Shown: in pieces, positions 17,197 to 27,371 of the stretch
How the letters are laid out: the number at the start of each line of letters is the position of its first letter
Position numbering within the stretch: the stretch's first letter is position 1
Assembly: GCF_003014735.1 (NCBI RefSeq)
Contig: NZ_PYAX01000022.1
Coordinates: forward strand, 1 to 64,000
Direction of reading: 5' to 3'
DNA from: Saccharothrix carnea
GTDB lineage: Bacteria; Actinomycetota; Actinomycetes; Mycobacteriales; Pseudonocardiaceae
DNA: 64,000 nt
Notes under the pieces: generated by a model
What the model was told of the DNA's origin: nothing
Seen by the model: only the letters and a program-made list of their open reading frames with translations
Databases searched by the model: none
Made by a program: the position numbers and the translations under genes

Positions 17197-17730
17197 GTGA
17201 AGGTGCTCGGGCTGGTCGCGTCGGCGGCCGGTGGGGTCGAGCGGTGGTTCGTGGACGAGCTCGCCAGGCCCCTGGCGGCCGAGGGGTGGCGGTTGGCGAT
17301 CACGTTCACCCCTTCGGCGGCCCGGTGGTTGGAGCCGCAGGTGCCGGCGTTGGCGGAGCTGACCGGGCTGCCGGTCCGGTGGACGTCCCGGCTGCCGGCC
17401 GAACCCAAGCCCCACCCGGTGCCGGACGCGTTCGTGTTCGCGCCGGCGACCGCGAACTCGCTGGCCAAGCTGGCGTTGGGGATCGCCGACAACCAGGCGC
17501 TCACGGTGCTGTGCGAGGCGTTGGGCCGCCGTGCGCCGATGGTCGTGGTGCCGCAGGTGTCCGACGACCAGGCCGCGCACCCGGCGTTCGACGGCCACCT
17601 GGCCGTGCTGCGGTCCGCCGGGGTGGTGTTGGCGGCCGATCACCGATCGGTGGTGCGTGAACTGGATCGGGTGGCACCACTCGTCGCATCAGGTGAAAAT
17701 CGCGGTAACGGCGAAACCCCGCTGAATTGA
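17197..17730 (+). CDS. Lone flavoprotein (CoaC-like HFCD family)
   Basis: A 177-residue protein related to the flavin-dependent Cys decarboxylase fold. It has VLGLVASAAGGVERWFVDEL at the start, FVFAPATANSLAKLALGIADN (the counterpart of the CoaC phosphate/flavin loop) and MVVVPQV in place of the PAMNxxMW clamp. The active-site His of CoaC is not obvious. A complete coaBC exists at 3781, so this is not the CoA enzyme. Such lone flavoproteins are common in actinobacteria and of unknown role. It begins with GTG at 17197. Confidence 0.75.
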   Translation: MKVLGLVASAAGGVERWFVDELARPLAAEGWRLAITFTPSAARWLEPQVPALAELTGLPVRWTSRLPAEPKPHPVPDAFVFAPATANSLAKLALGIADNQALTVLCEALGRRAPMVVVPQVSDDQAAHPAFDGHLAVLRSAGVVLAADHRSVVRELDRVAPLVASGENRGNGETPLN

Positions 17731-17753
17731 CAGTCAGTCGAGACGCGTAGCAG
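17727..17753 (+). promoter_or_regulatory. Possible promoter for the LuxR-type regulator
   Basis: TTGACA (17727-17732), 15 bases, then TAGCAG (17748-17753), eight bases before the GTG at 17762. The GTG has no ribosome binding site, so a leaderless transcript from this promoter is plausible. The -10 match is weak. Confidence 0.3.
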
Positions 17754-17761
17754 TCTGGATT

Positions 17762-20335
17762 GTGTCGAAATTGTACGGCCGGGATCGTGAATGGGCTTCG
17801 GTTCTCCGCTTCCTGTCCGCGCCCGGTGGCCTGCTGGCCATCGACGGCCCGCCGTGCTCCGGAAAGACGTCCCTGCTGCGTGGGGCGGTCACCGCCGCCC
17901 ACGACCGCGGCTACTCCGTCGTGCCGGTCTCCGGCCGGAGGTTGGCGGCGTCGGTCGACGTGATCGAGGCGCTCGATCGGGTGGAAATCGACCGGGTGCC
18001 CGTGCTGATCGCGGTCGACCAGGCGCACGAGGACCCGGCGGCGCTGCTGGAGCTGCCGGCCCGGGCCGGGCACCCGCTGGTCTCGGTGCTGGTGGCGCTG
18101 TGCGGGGAGTCGGCCGGGGCGGACGTCCGGGAGGCGTTGAGCGGTCACGGCGAGGTGCTGCGGCTCGGCCCGCTCGACGACGACGCGGTCGAGCGGATGG
18201 TCACCGACCTGCTGGACGCGACACCGCACCCGGACCTGGCGACGTTCACCGCGGGCGCGGGCGGCAATCCCCGGCTGGTCGCGGAACTCATCGCGGGGCT
18301 GCGGGAAGAAGGACGGCTCGACGTGGTCGGCGGCGTGGCCCGGCCCCGTGGCGGGTGGCTGCCGCGCCGGGTCGGAGCCGTGGTGCGGCGGCAGGTCGAC
18401 GCGATGTCGGCCAAGGCGACCCAGGTGTTGCGGGTCGCGGCTGTGATCGGCCGGTCGTTCCTGCTCCAGGACGTGGCCGCGATGATGAACGAGACCACGG
18501 GCGCGTTGCTGCTCGCCGTGGACGAGGTGCTGGCCTCGGGGCTGGTGGTGTGCGTGGACGAGCGGCTGGAGTTCGGGTCCGACCTGGTGTGGCGGGCGGT
18601 GGTGGACTCGATGCCCGGGTCGGTGCGGCACGCCCTGCGGCACGACGCGGAGGTGCTGCGCACGCGGCCGGTGGCGGACGGGGTGGACGAGGTCGGGGTG
18701 GACCAAGCCGGGGCGGACGAGGCCGCAGAGGGTGCGGTCGGGGAGGGTGACGCGAGCAAGGGTGCGGTCGCGGTGAGCGGGGTGCGGTCGTTGGCCGCCA
18801 ACGGCAGGCTCGGCGCCGCCATCGCGTTGGCCCGGGAGAGCCTGGCGGGTGGGGTGCCCGCCGGTGCGGCGGCGGAGCTGCACGTGGTGCTGGCCGGGAT
18901 CCTGCTCGCGGACGGCAGGCCCGCCGACGCGGCGTCCGAACTGGAGCACGTGCTGGCGACGTCGGGTGTGCCCGCGCCGTGGCGCCGGTTGGCGCAGGCC
19001 GGGCGGCTGTTGTCGCTGTACTTCGCGACCGGGAGCCGGGCGGGCGCGCACGCGCTGTCGGTGTTGACCACCCGCGACCGGGAACCCGGTGACGCGGACG
19101 TGGTGATGGCGGCGACCGTCCACTCGTGCCTGGAGTGGAACGCCGGACGCCTCGCCGAGGGCATGTACTGGGGCCGTGAGTCGACCCGCTGGGAACTGGA
19201 CCGGCCCACCTCGTGGTGGCAGTCGCAGTCGGCGGTGTCGTTCGCGTTGAAGCTGTCCGCGCTGGGGGAGTTCGAGCAGGCCGAGCGGTTGGTGCGCGAC
19301 GGTGTCGCCTGCGACGACGAGGCCGTGACGGCGGGGTCGCCGACAGCGCGGACGATCGCGCGGGCGCGGGTGCTGGTGCAGGCGGGGAAGTTGGCGCAGG
19401 CGTTGGCGACGGCGCGGCGCGGGGCGTCGACCGCCCGGGACCGGGGGCTGCGGATCCTGGTGCCGCTGGCGTCGACCGTGCTGGCGACGGTGGCGTTGCA
19501 CCGGGGTGAGATCGCGGCGGCGGCCGAGCACGTGCGCCGGTACCGGGCGGACCTGGCGGCGGGCGAGGCGGTGCTGCACTCGGGGCAGTACGACTGGGTG
19601 GAGTTGTTGCTGGCGCACGCCCAGGGTGGGGCGCAGCGGGTCGTGGAGCTGGCGCGGGAGCGGGTGGCCGACCCGGGAGTGGCGCGGCGGATGCTGATCG
19701 AGGAGCCGGGAGCGGCGTCGTGGCTGGTGCGGCAGGCGTTGGTGGCGGGGGACGGCGGGTTGGCCGGCGAGGTGGTGGGAGCGGCGGAGACGTTGGCCGC
19801 GGACAACCCCGGGTTCGAGGCGGTGTCGGTGGCGGCCGGGCACGCGCGGGCGTTGTTCGAGCGGGACGTGGAGCGGTTGCAGGCGGTGGCGGGGCGGCAC
19901 CGGCACCCGTGGGCGCAGGCGAACGCGAACGAGGACCTGGCCGGGTTGCTGCGGGAGGCGGGGGAGGCGGGGCGGGCGTCGGCTCACACGACGGAGGCGT
20001 CGCGGATCTTCGAGCGGATGGGGGCGGAGGGGGAGTTGGCGCGGTTACGTGGGGTGGGGGGGGTTGGTGGTGGTGCGGGAGAGGTGGAGTGGGGGTTGTT
20101 GTCGGAGGCGGAGCGGGATATCGCGCGGCTGGTGGGGGCGGGGTTGACCAACCGGCAGGTGGCGAGGCAGTTGTTCCTGTCGCCGCACACGGTGAACTAC
20201 CACTTGCGGGGGATCTTCAAGAAGTTGGGGATCAGTTCGAGGGTGGAGTTGGCGAGGTTCGCGCATGAGCATGAGCATGAGCATGAGCAGGAGGTGGCGG
20301 GGGTTGCGGAGGCGGCGGGGACGTCGTCGGTGTGA
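17762..20335 (+). CDS. Large ATP-binding LuxR-family transcriptional regulator (LAL type)
   Basis: The 857-residue protein has three parts. An N-terminal STAND/AAA ATPase carries Walker A GPPCSGKTS at residues 29-37 and Walker B-like VLIAVDQAHED. A long central helical/TPR-like region of about 450 residues is very Ala/Gly/Arg-rich. A C-terminal LuxR helix-turn-helix (LSEAERDIARLVGAGLTNRQ, then HTVNYHLRGIFKKLGISS) follows. LAL regulators are usually activators of nearby or secondary-metabolism genes. Only the convergent SDR-like gene is close, so the target is unknown. A hexanucleotide repeat lies at the C-terminus (see 20263). Confidence 0.88.
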   Translation: MSKLYGRDREWASVLRFLSAPGGLLAIDGPPCSGKTSLLRGAVTAAHDRGYSVVPVSGRRLAASVDVIEALDRVEIDRVPVLIAVDQAHEDPAALLELPARAGHPLVSVLVALCGESAGADVREALSGHGEVLRLGPLDDDAVERMVTDLLDATPHPDLATFTAGAGGNPRLVAELIAGLREEGRLDVVGGVARPRGGWLPRRVGAVVRRQVDAMSAKATQVLRVAAVIGRSFLLQDVAAMMNETTGALLLAVDEVLASGLVVCVDERLEFGSDLVWRAVVDSMPGSVRHALRHDAEVLRTRPVADGVDEVGVDQAGADEAAEGAVGEGDASKGAVAVSGVRSLAANGRLGAAIALARESLAGGVPAGAAAELHVVLAGILLADGRPADAASELEHVLATSGVPAPWRRLAQAGRLLSLYFATGSRAGAHALSVLTTRDREPGDADVVMAATVHSCLEWNAGRLAEGMYWGRESTRWELDRPTSWWQSQSAVSFALKLSALGEFEQAERLVRDGVACDDEAVTAGSPTARTIARARVLVQAGKLAQALATARRGASTARDRGLRILVPLASTVLATVALHRGEIAAAAEHVRRYRADLAAGEAVLHSGQYDWVELLLAHAQGGAQRVVELARERVADPGVARRMLIEEPGAASWLVRQALVAGDGGLAGEVVGAAETLAADNPGFEAVSVAAGHARALFERDVERLQAVAGRHRHPWAQANANEDLAGLLREAGEAGRASAHTTEASRIFERMGAEGELARLRGVGGVGGGAGEVEWGLLSEAERDIARLVGAGLTNRQVARQLFLSPHTVNYHLRGIFKKLGISSRVELARFAHEHEHEHEQEVAGVAEAAGTSSV
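20263..20286 (+). repeat. Four tandem GCATGA hexamers in the 3' end of the LuxR-type gene
   Basis: Four exact GCATGA copies encode His-Glu dipeptides (HEHEHEHE) just after the LuxR helix-turn-helix. Being multiples of six, copy changes would keep the frame and only vary the acidic/His tail. Confidence 0.85.
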
Positions 20336-20411
20336 GGGTGGCGAAGTCGGCTGTGGTTGAGACGTCAAGACCTCGAGACTCCACGCCCCGGCTCGGTGGT
20401 CGGGTCAGGCT

Positions 20412-20451
20412 CGATTTGACATGGGGCCTTTTGCGGGTCCGATGTGGTCCG
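20412..20451. repeat. Dispersed repeat fragment shared with the 60.5-60.8 kb spacer
   Basis: The 17 bases CGATTTGACATGGGGCC (20412-20428) are identical to 60567-60583, the left end of a long palindrome. Ten bases further on, CCGATGTGGTCC (20439-20450) matches the core of the 22-bp array at 60713. Here the elements lie in the 182-base convergent spacer between the LuxR-type gene and the SDR-like gene, without the palindrome's right arm. Confidence 0.65.
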
Positions 20452-20517
20452 TTGTGGGTTAGGTCGGGTCGGTTGTGGTGGTGGTGGGATGAATGGTCGT
20501 CGGATGAATTCAGTGTG

Positions 20518-21159
20518 TTAGGCGCCGACGGCGGTGTTGGTGGTGTTGGTGGGGTCGGCGAGGAGGAATCCGACTTCGTCGGCGACGCGGTGGACGTCGG
20601 TTGGGGCTACTACGGCGCAGTGGACGCCGCGGGACGCTACTTCGACGGCCAGGCACTCTGTGTAGGCGATGGCTGCTGCGCGTGACGCGGCGTAGGCGGC
20701 GATGCCTGATCTCGGTACGGCGACGGCGTGGGCGGGCACCATGATGATCGTGCCCCTGGTCCGGTCGACCATTCTGGTGGCGACGGCTCGCGAGATGTTG
20801 AACACGCCGTCGACGTTGACGGCGAAGCTGTGTGACCAGTCGTCGTCGGTGATCGAGAGGGCTGGGCCGGGGCGCAGGGCGCCGGCCATGGCCACCAGGG
20901 CGTCGATCTCGCCGAACTCTCGTTCCACCTGGTCGACGAGGGCGTCCACGGCGGCGCTCGACGTGACGTCGATCTGCCTGCCCGCGATGCGCAGGCGCTG
21001 TGCGTGGAGGCGTTCGACCAGGTCGGCCAGTCTCGCGCCGTCGCTGTCGACGGCGACGACGAGCGCGCCCTGGCCGGCCAGTGACTCGACCACCTCGGCG
21101 CCGAGCGGTGAACAGGCGCCGGTGATCAGGACGATCTTGTGACGGAATTCGGCATTCAT
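20518..21159 (-). CDS. Short-chain dehydrogenase/reductase-like protein with degenerate active site
   Basis: A 213-residue Rossmann protein of the SDR superfamily, short compared with about 250. The start is the ATG at 21159 (MNAEFRHKIVLITG). The cofactor motif TGxxxGxG reads TGACSPLG (Pro18 in place of Gly). Asn115 is kept (FAVNVDGVF), but the catalytic Ser position is Ala143/His144 (IIMVPAHAVAV), and YxxxK reads YAASR (Tyr156, Arg160). The fold is clear; activity is doubtful. The C-terminus after VVAPTDV is shortened and ends in Thr/Asn. It is convergent with the LuxR-type regulator. Confidence 0.8.
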   Translation of the reverse strand: MNAEFRHKIVLITGACSPLGAEVVESLAGQGALVVAVDSDGARLADLVERLHAQRLRIAGRQIDVTSSAAVDALVDQVEREFGEIDALVAMAGALRPGPALSITDDDWSHSFAVNVDGVFNISRAVATRMVDRTRGTIIMVPAHAVAVPRSGIAAYAASRAAAIAYTECLAVEVASRGVHCAVVAPTDVHRVADEVGFLLADPTNTTNTAVGA

Positions 21160-21312
21160 CCCCAGTGCTCCCCAGTTGCTGCCCCCCGGTGACGAACGTA
21201 ATGGCCACCACACCGGCTGGGGAACTACCCGCGTGAGTAGTCGGAAAGGTGTGGGGCGAAATATGGCTCCCGTGCAGGTCCGGGCAATCGGGGACGCCTA
21301 GACTCGGCACCC

Positions 21313-21978
21313 GTGGTCCACCAGCCGATGATCGCCCCGAGCATCCTGTCCGCCGATTTCGCCCGACTCGCCGACGAGGCCGCCGCCGTGGCGTCGGCAG
21401 ACTGGCTGCACGTGGACGTCATGGACGCGCACTTCGTGCCCAACCTGACCATCGGGCTCCCGGTGGTGAAGTCGCTGCGCAAGGCGACCGACCTGCCGCT
21501 GGACTGCCACCTGATGATCGAGGACCCGGATCGCTGGGCCATCGGGTACGCGGAGGCCGGCGCCTACAACGTCACGGTGCACGTGGAGGCGGCGGGGGAC
21601 CCGGTGGCGTTGGCGAAGAACCTGAGGGCGGCGGGCGCGAAGGCGGGGTTGTCGCTGAAGCCCGGGACGCCGTTGGAGCCGTACGTGGACGTGCTGAAGC
21701 ACTACGACACGTTGCTGGTCATGTCGGTGGAGCCGGGGTTCGGCGGGCAGTCGTTCATGGCCGAGGTGCTGGACAAGGTGCGGGCGGCGCGGCGGTTGGT
21801 GGACACCGGGCACCTCAGGTTGGTCGTCGAGATCGACGGTGGGATCAACGCGGACACGATCGAGCAGGCGGCGGAGGCCGGGGTCGACTGCTTCGTGGCC
21901 GGGTCGGCGGTGTACGACGCGGCGGATCCCGGTGTCGCGCTGGAGCGGTTGCGCGAGCAGGCGGCCCGCGCGCGGTGA
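21313..21978 (+). CDS. rpe: Ribulose-phosphate 3-epimerase
   Basis: Interconverts ribulose-5-P and xylulose-5-P. The 221-residue TIM barrel has APSILSADFARL at the N-terminus, the metal ligands in LHVDVMDAHFVPN and HLMIEDP, and the catalytic Asp in VEIDGGIN. The GTG start at 21313 heads the riboflavin operon; the GTGA overlap couples it to ribD. Ribulose-5-P, one of its substrates, is also the substrate of RibBA further down this operon. Confidence 0.95.
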   Translation: MVHQPMIAPSILSADFARLADEAAAVASADWLHVDVMDAHFVPNLTIGLPVVKSLRKATDLPLDCHLMIEDPDRWAIGYAEAGAYNVTVHVEAAGDPVALAKNLRAAGAKAGLSLKPGTPLEPYVDVLKHYDTLLVMSVEPGFGGQSFMAEVLDKVRAARRLVDTGHLRLVVEIDGGINADTIEQAAEAGVDCFVAGSAVYDAADPGVALERLREQAARAR

Positions 21979-22988
21979 ACGTGGACGAGGCGATGGCGCT
22001 GGCCGTGGCGGCCGGTGAGCGGGTGAGGGGCACGACCAGCCCGAACCCGCCGGTGGGTTGTGTGATCTTGGACGCCGGTGGGCGGGTGGTGGGCGAGGGT
22101 GCCACCCGGCCGCCCGGTGGCGCGCATGCCGAGGTGGTGGCGTTGGCGGCGGCGGGTCCGGCGGCCAGGGGCGGGACGGCGGTGGTGACGTTGGAGCCGT
22201 GTTCGCACCACGGGCGGACGCCGCCGTGCACCGGGGCGTTGATCGAGGCCGGGGTGGCGCGGGTGGTGTTCGCGGTGGCGGACCCGAATCCGCAGGCGGC
22301 CGGTGGGGCCGAGGTCTTGCGGGCGGCCGGGGTCCGGGTCGAGGGCGGGTTGTCGGGAGAGGTCGTGGAGCGGGGTGTGTTGCGGGCGTGGTTGCACTAC
22401 GCGCGGACCGGGCGACCGCACGTGACCTGGAAGTTCGCGTCCAGTCTGGACGGGCGGGTCGCGGCCGGTGACGGCAGCAGCCGGTGGATCAGCTCGCCGG
22501 AGTCACGGGCCGAGGTGCACGAGTTCCGGACGAAGGTGGACGCGATCGTGGTCGGCACCGGGACGGTCCGCACCGATGACCCGAGATTGACCGCGCGGAC
22601 GTCGCGTCCGGGGCAGGATGGGGTCAGGCAGCCGCTGCGGGTCGTCGTCGGGAAGGGTGACCTGCCGCCGGGTGCGCGTGTGCTGGACGACGAGGCGGAG
22701 ACGATGCACCTGCGGACGCACGACCCGGACGTCGTGCTCGGCGCGCTGGCCGCGCGGGGCGTGGTCGACGTGCTGCTGGAGGGCGGGCCTACCCTGGCGG
22801 GTGCGTTCACGGCGGCCGGCCGCGTCGACCGGGTGCTCGCCTACCTCGCCCCGAAGTTCCTGGGCGACGGTCCGCAGGCCCTGCGGGACGCGGGGGTGTC
22901 GACCGTCACCGACGCTGTGGGATTGGTCGTGGAGCAGGTCAGTATGTGCGGGCCGGACGTGCGGGTTTCCGCAGTCCCCGCGCGTTGA
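21975..22988 (+). CDS. ribD: Bifunctional riboflavin deaminase/reductase RibD
   Basis: The 337-residue enzyme performs the second and third steps of riboflavin synthesis. The N-terminal deaminase zinc site is intact (GGAHAEVVAL and LEPCSHHGRTPPCTGALIEA). The C-terminal reductase domain starts near residue 145 (VTWKFASSLDGRVAAGDG). The GTG at 21975 overlaps the rpe stop; the longer open frame to 21249 is the shadow of rpe. Confidence 0.95.
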   Translation: MNVDEAMALAVAAGERVRGTTSPNPPVGCVILDAGGRVVGEGATRPPGGAHAEVVALAAAGPAARGGTAVVTLEPCSHHGRTPPCTGALIEAGVARVVFAVADPNPQAAGGAEVLRAAGVRVEGGLSGEVVERGVLRAWLHYARTGRPHVTWKFASSLDGRVAAGDGSSRWISSPESRAEVHEFRTKVDAIVVGTGTVRTDDPRLTARTSRPGQDGVRQPLRVVVGKGDLPPGARVLDDEAETMHLRTHDPDVVLGALAARGVVDVLLEGGPTLAGAFTAAGRVDRVLAYLAPKFLGDGPQALRDAGVSTVTDAVGLVVEQVSMCGPDVRVSAVPAR

Positions 22989-22997
22989 GGAGGAACG

Positions 22998-23605
22998 GTG
23001 TTCACCGGGATCGTCGAGGAGTTGGGTGAGGTCGTCGCCGTCGCAGACCTGCCGGACGCGGCCCGCGTCACCATCGCGGGTCCGTTGGTGACCAGCGACG
23101 CGAAGCACGGCGATTCGATCGCGGTGAACGGCGTGTGCCTCACCGTGGTGGACGTCGTGGGCGGCGCGTTCACCGCGGACGTGATGCGCGAGACGCTGAC
23201 CCGCAGCAGCCTGGCCAAGGTCACCGAGGGTGACCAGGTCAACCTGGAGCGCGCCGCCGCCGTGGGCCAGCGCCTGGGCGGTCACATCGTGCAGGGCCAC
23301 GTGGACGGCACCGGTGTGGTGCTGGCGCGGGAGAAGGCCGAGCACTGGGAGATCGTCCACATCGGACTGCCGCCGGGCCTGGCCCGGTACGTGGTGGAGA
23401 AGGGCTCGATCACCGTGGACGGCGTGTCGCTGACCGTGGTGTCGGTCACGGAGGACTCGTTCACGGTGAGCCTGATCCCGACCACGTTGGACCTCACCAC
23501 CCTCGGCCGGCGCGTGCCGGGCGACCACGTCAACCTGGAGGTGGACGTGCTCGCGAAGTACGTCGAGCGGCTCGCGCTGCCCCACCTGCGCGCCGAGGAG
23601 GCCCG

Positions 23606-23609
<4 letters not shown>
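22998..23609 (+). CDS. ribE: Riboflavin synthase alpha chain
   Basis: Dismutates two lumazines into riboflavin. The 203-residue protein has two homologous lumazine-binding barrels, each starting with the family signature: MFTGIVEELGEV with NGVCLTVV, then HIVQGHVDGTGVV with DGVSLTVV. The GTG start has the RBS GAGGAGGAACG. The stop overlaps ribBA (GTGA). The name follows the actinobacterial/Bacillus usage (also called ribC in Mycobacterium). Confidence 0.95.
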
Positions 23610-24870
<1,261 letters not shown>

Positions 24871-24874
<4 letters not shown>

Positions 24875-25350
24875 GCGGCGAAGGACGACCCGAGGACGTC
24901 GTCCCCGACGCGGCGGGCCTGACGCTGGGCGTCGTGGCCACGCGCTGGCACCCGAAGATCACCGACCACCTGGTCGAGCGGGCGTTGGCCGCGGCGGCGA
25001 AGGCCGGTGTCGCGTCGCCGACGGTGGTGCGGGTCGCGGGCGCGGTGGAGCTGCCGGTGGTGGCGCAGGAACTGGCCCGCACGCACGACGCCGTGGTGGC
25101 GCTGGGCGTGGTGATCCGGGGTGGCACGCCGCACTTCGAGTACGTGTGCGACGCCGTGACCGCCGGTCTGACCAGGGTCGCGCTGGACGAGTCGACGCCG
25201 ATCGGCAACGGAGTGCTGACCACCAACGACGAGGACCAGGCGCTGGCCCGCGCCGGGTTCGCGGACTCGGTGGAGGACAAGGCTTTCGAGGCGTGCGTGG
25301 CGGCGCTGGACACGGCGCTCGTGCTGCGCGGGCTGCGAGCGGGCTCGTGA
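24871..25350 (+). CDS. ribH: 6,7-dimethyl-8-ribityllumazine synthase
   Basis: The 159-residue lumazine synthase assembles into large capsids in this family. Motifs: VVATRWHPKITDHLV near the N-terminus, RVAGAVELPVVAQEL and GVVIRGGTPHFEYVCD with the catalytic His/Arg loop. The ATG at 24871 has RBS GGAGGGAGCGG and overlaps the ribBA stop (ATGA). Its stop overlaps the PH-domain gene. Confidence 0.95.
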
Positions 25351-25796
25351 GGACCGCCGTGGCTGCCGACGTGGTCGAGTTCCGGCCGAAGAGGATCCGC
25401 CTGGTCGCCGGGTCGTGCGCGGTGTTCCTGGTCGTGGTGTTCACCGTGGTCGGGTTGCTGTTGGGTGACACGCCGACCGGCGTGATCTTCCGGACCTCCG
25501 ACCAGGTGGCGATGATCCTCCTGGGCGTCCTGCTGGCGGGAGGCGCGCTGCTGCTGACCCGGCCGCGGGTGCGTGCCGACGCCGAGGGCGTGGAGGTGCG
25601 CAACGTGGTGACGGCGCACCGGTTCACCTGGCAGCAGGTGCTGCACGTGTCGTTCCCGGACGGCGCCTCGTGGGCCCGCCTGGAGCTGCCGGACGACGAG
25701 TACGTGTCGATCATGGCCGTCCAGGCGGTGGACCGCGACCACGCCGTGGCCGCCGTCCGCGCCCTGCGCGACCTGCACCGCTCCGCCACCCACTAG
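25347..25796 (+). CDS. Membrane-anchored PH-domain protein
   Basis: A 149-residue protein with two TM helices (VAGSCAVFLVVVFTVVGLLL and VAMILLGVLLAGGALLL) and a C-terminal bacterial PH-like domain (about residues 75-145: RVRADAEGVEVRNVVTAHRF). The GTG at 25347 overlaps ribH; GTG 25359 is an alternative. A gene of this kind follows ribH in Mycobacterium and many relatives, but its role in flavin metabolism is unknown. Confidence 0.8.
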   Translation: MRTAVAADVVEFRPKRIRLVAGSCAVFLVVVFTVVGLLLGDTPTGVIFRTSDQVAMILLGVLLAGGALLLTRPRVRADAEGVEVRNVVTAHRFTWQQVLHVSFPDGASWARLELPDDEYVSIMAVQAVDRDHAVAAVRALRDLHRSATH

Positions 25797-25799
25797 CGC

Positions 25800-25887
25800 G
25801 CGAGTCCAACGTTCGGAACGCGAGTGTCCTACGTTCGGAACGCGCGTGTCGAACGCTCAGGACCCCCGAGTTCACCGTTCGCGCGTA
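25800..25887. repeat. 22-bp direct-repeat array, four degenerate copies (AACGTT family)
   Basis: Units start at 25800, 25822, 25844 and 25866. The best copy reads GCGAGTCCAACGTTCGGAAC plus two bases; the later copies diverge progressively. The array begins four bases after the stop of the PH-domain gene and belongs to the same family as the array at 40140. There are no variable spacers. Confidence 0.85.
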
Positions 25888-25924
25888 GCCGGTGCGGGTG
25901 TGCGGCGTTAGCGCCGATCGTCGT

Positions 25925-25960
25925 GGTGCCGTTGGCCGACGCCTGTCCGCCAACGGCACC
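25925..25960 (+). terminator. Hairpin, probable terminator of the riboflavin operon
   Basis: GGTGCCGTTGGC (25925-25936) pairs perfectly with 25949-25960 around a 12-base loop; it is followed by CTTGTCGGGG, so there is no proper T-tract. It lies between the repeat array and the M28 peptidase gene. Confidence 0.6.
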
Positions 25961-26020
25961 CTTGTCGGGGTTCGGGCCCCTGCCTAGGTTCGGGTGATCT
26001 ACGAGCTTGGGGGTCCGCAC

Positions 26021-27358
26021 ATGCGCAGACGTTCCTTCCTGACCGGTGCCGCGGCCGTGGCGGGCGCCGTGACGCTCGGCTTGAACCCGGCGGCACGGGC
26101 ACAGCGGCCCGGCGCGTCCGACCTGCCCGACCTGCTCCTCGGCGACTACCCGGTGGTGGGCCGGGTGCGGGCGCGCAAGGCGATGGAGCACCTGCGGGTG
26201 CTCAGCGAGCGGATCGGCCAGCGCATCGGCGGCACGGAGTCCGAGCACCGCGCCCGCGACTACCTCGCCTCCGTGCTGCGCGACCTGCGCTACCAGGTGA
26301 CGCTGCAGCCGTTCACCGTGCCGGACAAGTACCTGTCCACGCTCACCTTCGGCGCGGACACCTGGAACGCGGGCGCGTCCCGCTTCGGCGCCCTCGGCGT
26401 CACGGCCACCGGCCCCGTGGTGGACCTGGACAACGGCACGTCCCTGCCCGCCGACCTCACGGGCAAGGTCGCGCTGCTGGTCAACGTGCCGACCGGTTCC
26501 ACGGCGGTGCTGGACGCGGCCCGGCTGGGCGCGGCGGCCGTGCTGATCGGCCGGGTCTCGACGCCGCCCGCGGGCAAGACCGGCGCGTTCTCCCCGACGT
26601 TGACCGCGAACGTCGCCGTGCCGGTGCTGGGCATCGCCCAGGTGCACGTGGAGCGGCTGCGGGCGGCCGGTGCCGTCACGGTGACCGTGTCCACCACCCA
26701 CCTCGCGGGCCTGACCTCGTACAACGTGATCGCCGAACGGCCCGCGACGTTCCCCGGCCGCGACGACGGCGTGGTCATGGTGACCGCGCACTACGACAGC
26801 GTGCCCGGCTCGCCCGGCGCGAACGACGACGGCAGCGGCACGGTGCTGACCCTCGAACTGGCCCGCGTGCTGCGCCACCTGCCGACCCACAAGGCGCTGC
26901 GGTTCGCGCTGTGGGGCTCGGAGGAGCAGGGCCTGCTCGGTTCCCGCTACTACGTCAACCAGCTGGCCGACGCGGACGCGGCCCGGATCGCGGGCGTGTT
27001 CCAGAACGACATGGTCGCCACCAGCCACGGCCCCGCGACCGCGTACTGGCTGCTCTCGGTGGACGGCGGCGTCAACGCCACCACCGCCGAGGTCGCCGCC
27101 GCGGCCGCCCGCCTCGGCTACGGCGCCCAGGTGCACGGCCCGGTGCCGCGCGGCAGCAGCGACCACGTGCCGTTCCACGAGCGCAAGATCGCCGCGGCGA
27201 ACTTCAGCTGGCGCGGCGAGGGCGGCCCGCACGAGCTGGAACCGCTCTACCACACGCCCGAGGACACGATCGCGCAGAACGTGAGCCCGGACCGGCTGCA
27301 GATCTCGCTGGAGCTGATCGGCGCCGCCGCCTACCGTCTGGCCTGCACACGCGGCTGA
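26021..27358 (+). CDS. Tat-exported M28-family zinc peptidase
   Basis: A 445-residue aminopeptidase-like protein. The start at ATG 26021 gives a Tat signal (MRRRSFLTGAAAVAGAVTLG). The catalytic domain has an inserted PA domain (about residues 105-230) and the di-zinc ligands of the family: His about 256 (VTAHYDSVPG), Asp about 268 (GANDDGSGT), the Glu pair about 300 (WGSEEQGLLGS), Asp about 328 (FQNDMVA) and His about 410 (LYHTPEDTI). It probably hydrolyses peptides outside the membrane. It is followed after 13 bases by an unrelated small gene on the same strand. Confidence 0.9.
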   Translation: MRRRSFLTGAAAVAGAVTLGLNPAARAQRPGASDLPDLLLGDYPVVGRVRARKAMEHLRVLSERIGQRIGGTESEHRARDYLASVLRDLRYQVTLQPFTVPDKYLSTLTFGADTWNAGASRFGALGVTATGPVVDLDNGTSLPADLTGKVALLVNVPTGSTAVLDAARLGAAAVLIGRVSTPPAGKTGAFSPTLTANVAVPVLGIAQVHVERLRAAGAVTVTVSTTHLAGLTSYNVIAERPATFPGRDDGVVMVTAHYDSVPGSPGANDDGSGTVLTLELARVLRHLPTHKALRFALWGSEEQGLLGSRYYVNQLADADAARIAGVFQNDMVATSHGPATAYWLLSVDGGVNATTAEVAAAAARLGYGAQVHGPVPRGSSDHVPFHERKIAAANFSWRGEGGPHELEPLYHTPEDTIAQNVSPDRLQISLELIGAAAYRLACTRG

Positions 27359-27371
27359 ACGACGGGACGCC

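Noticed and set aside
17197..21159. Secondary-metabolite gene cluster around the LuxR-type regulator
   Set aside because: Only a lone flavoprotein and a degenerate SDR accompany the regulator; there are no synthases, carriers or transporters.
21160..21312. FMN riboswitch ahead of the riboflavin operon
   Set aside because: The conserved FMN-aptamer blocks were not seen, and ribD, ribE, ribBA and ribH are all coupled without leaders.
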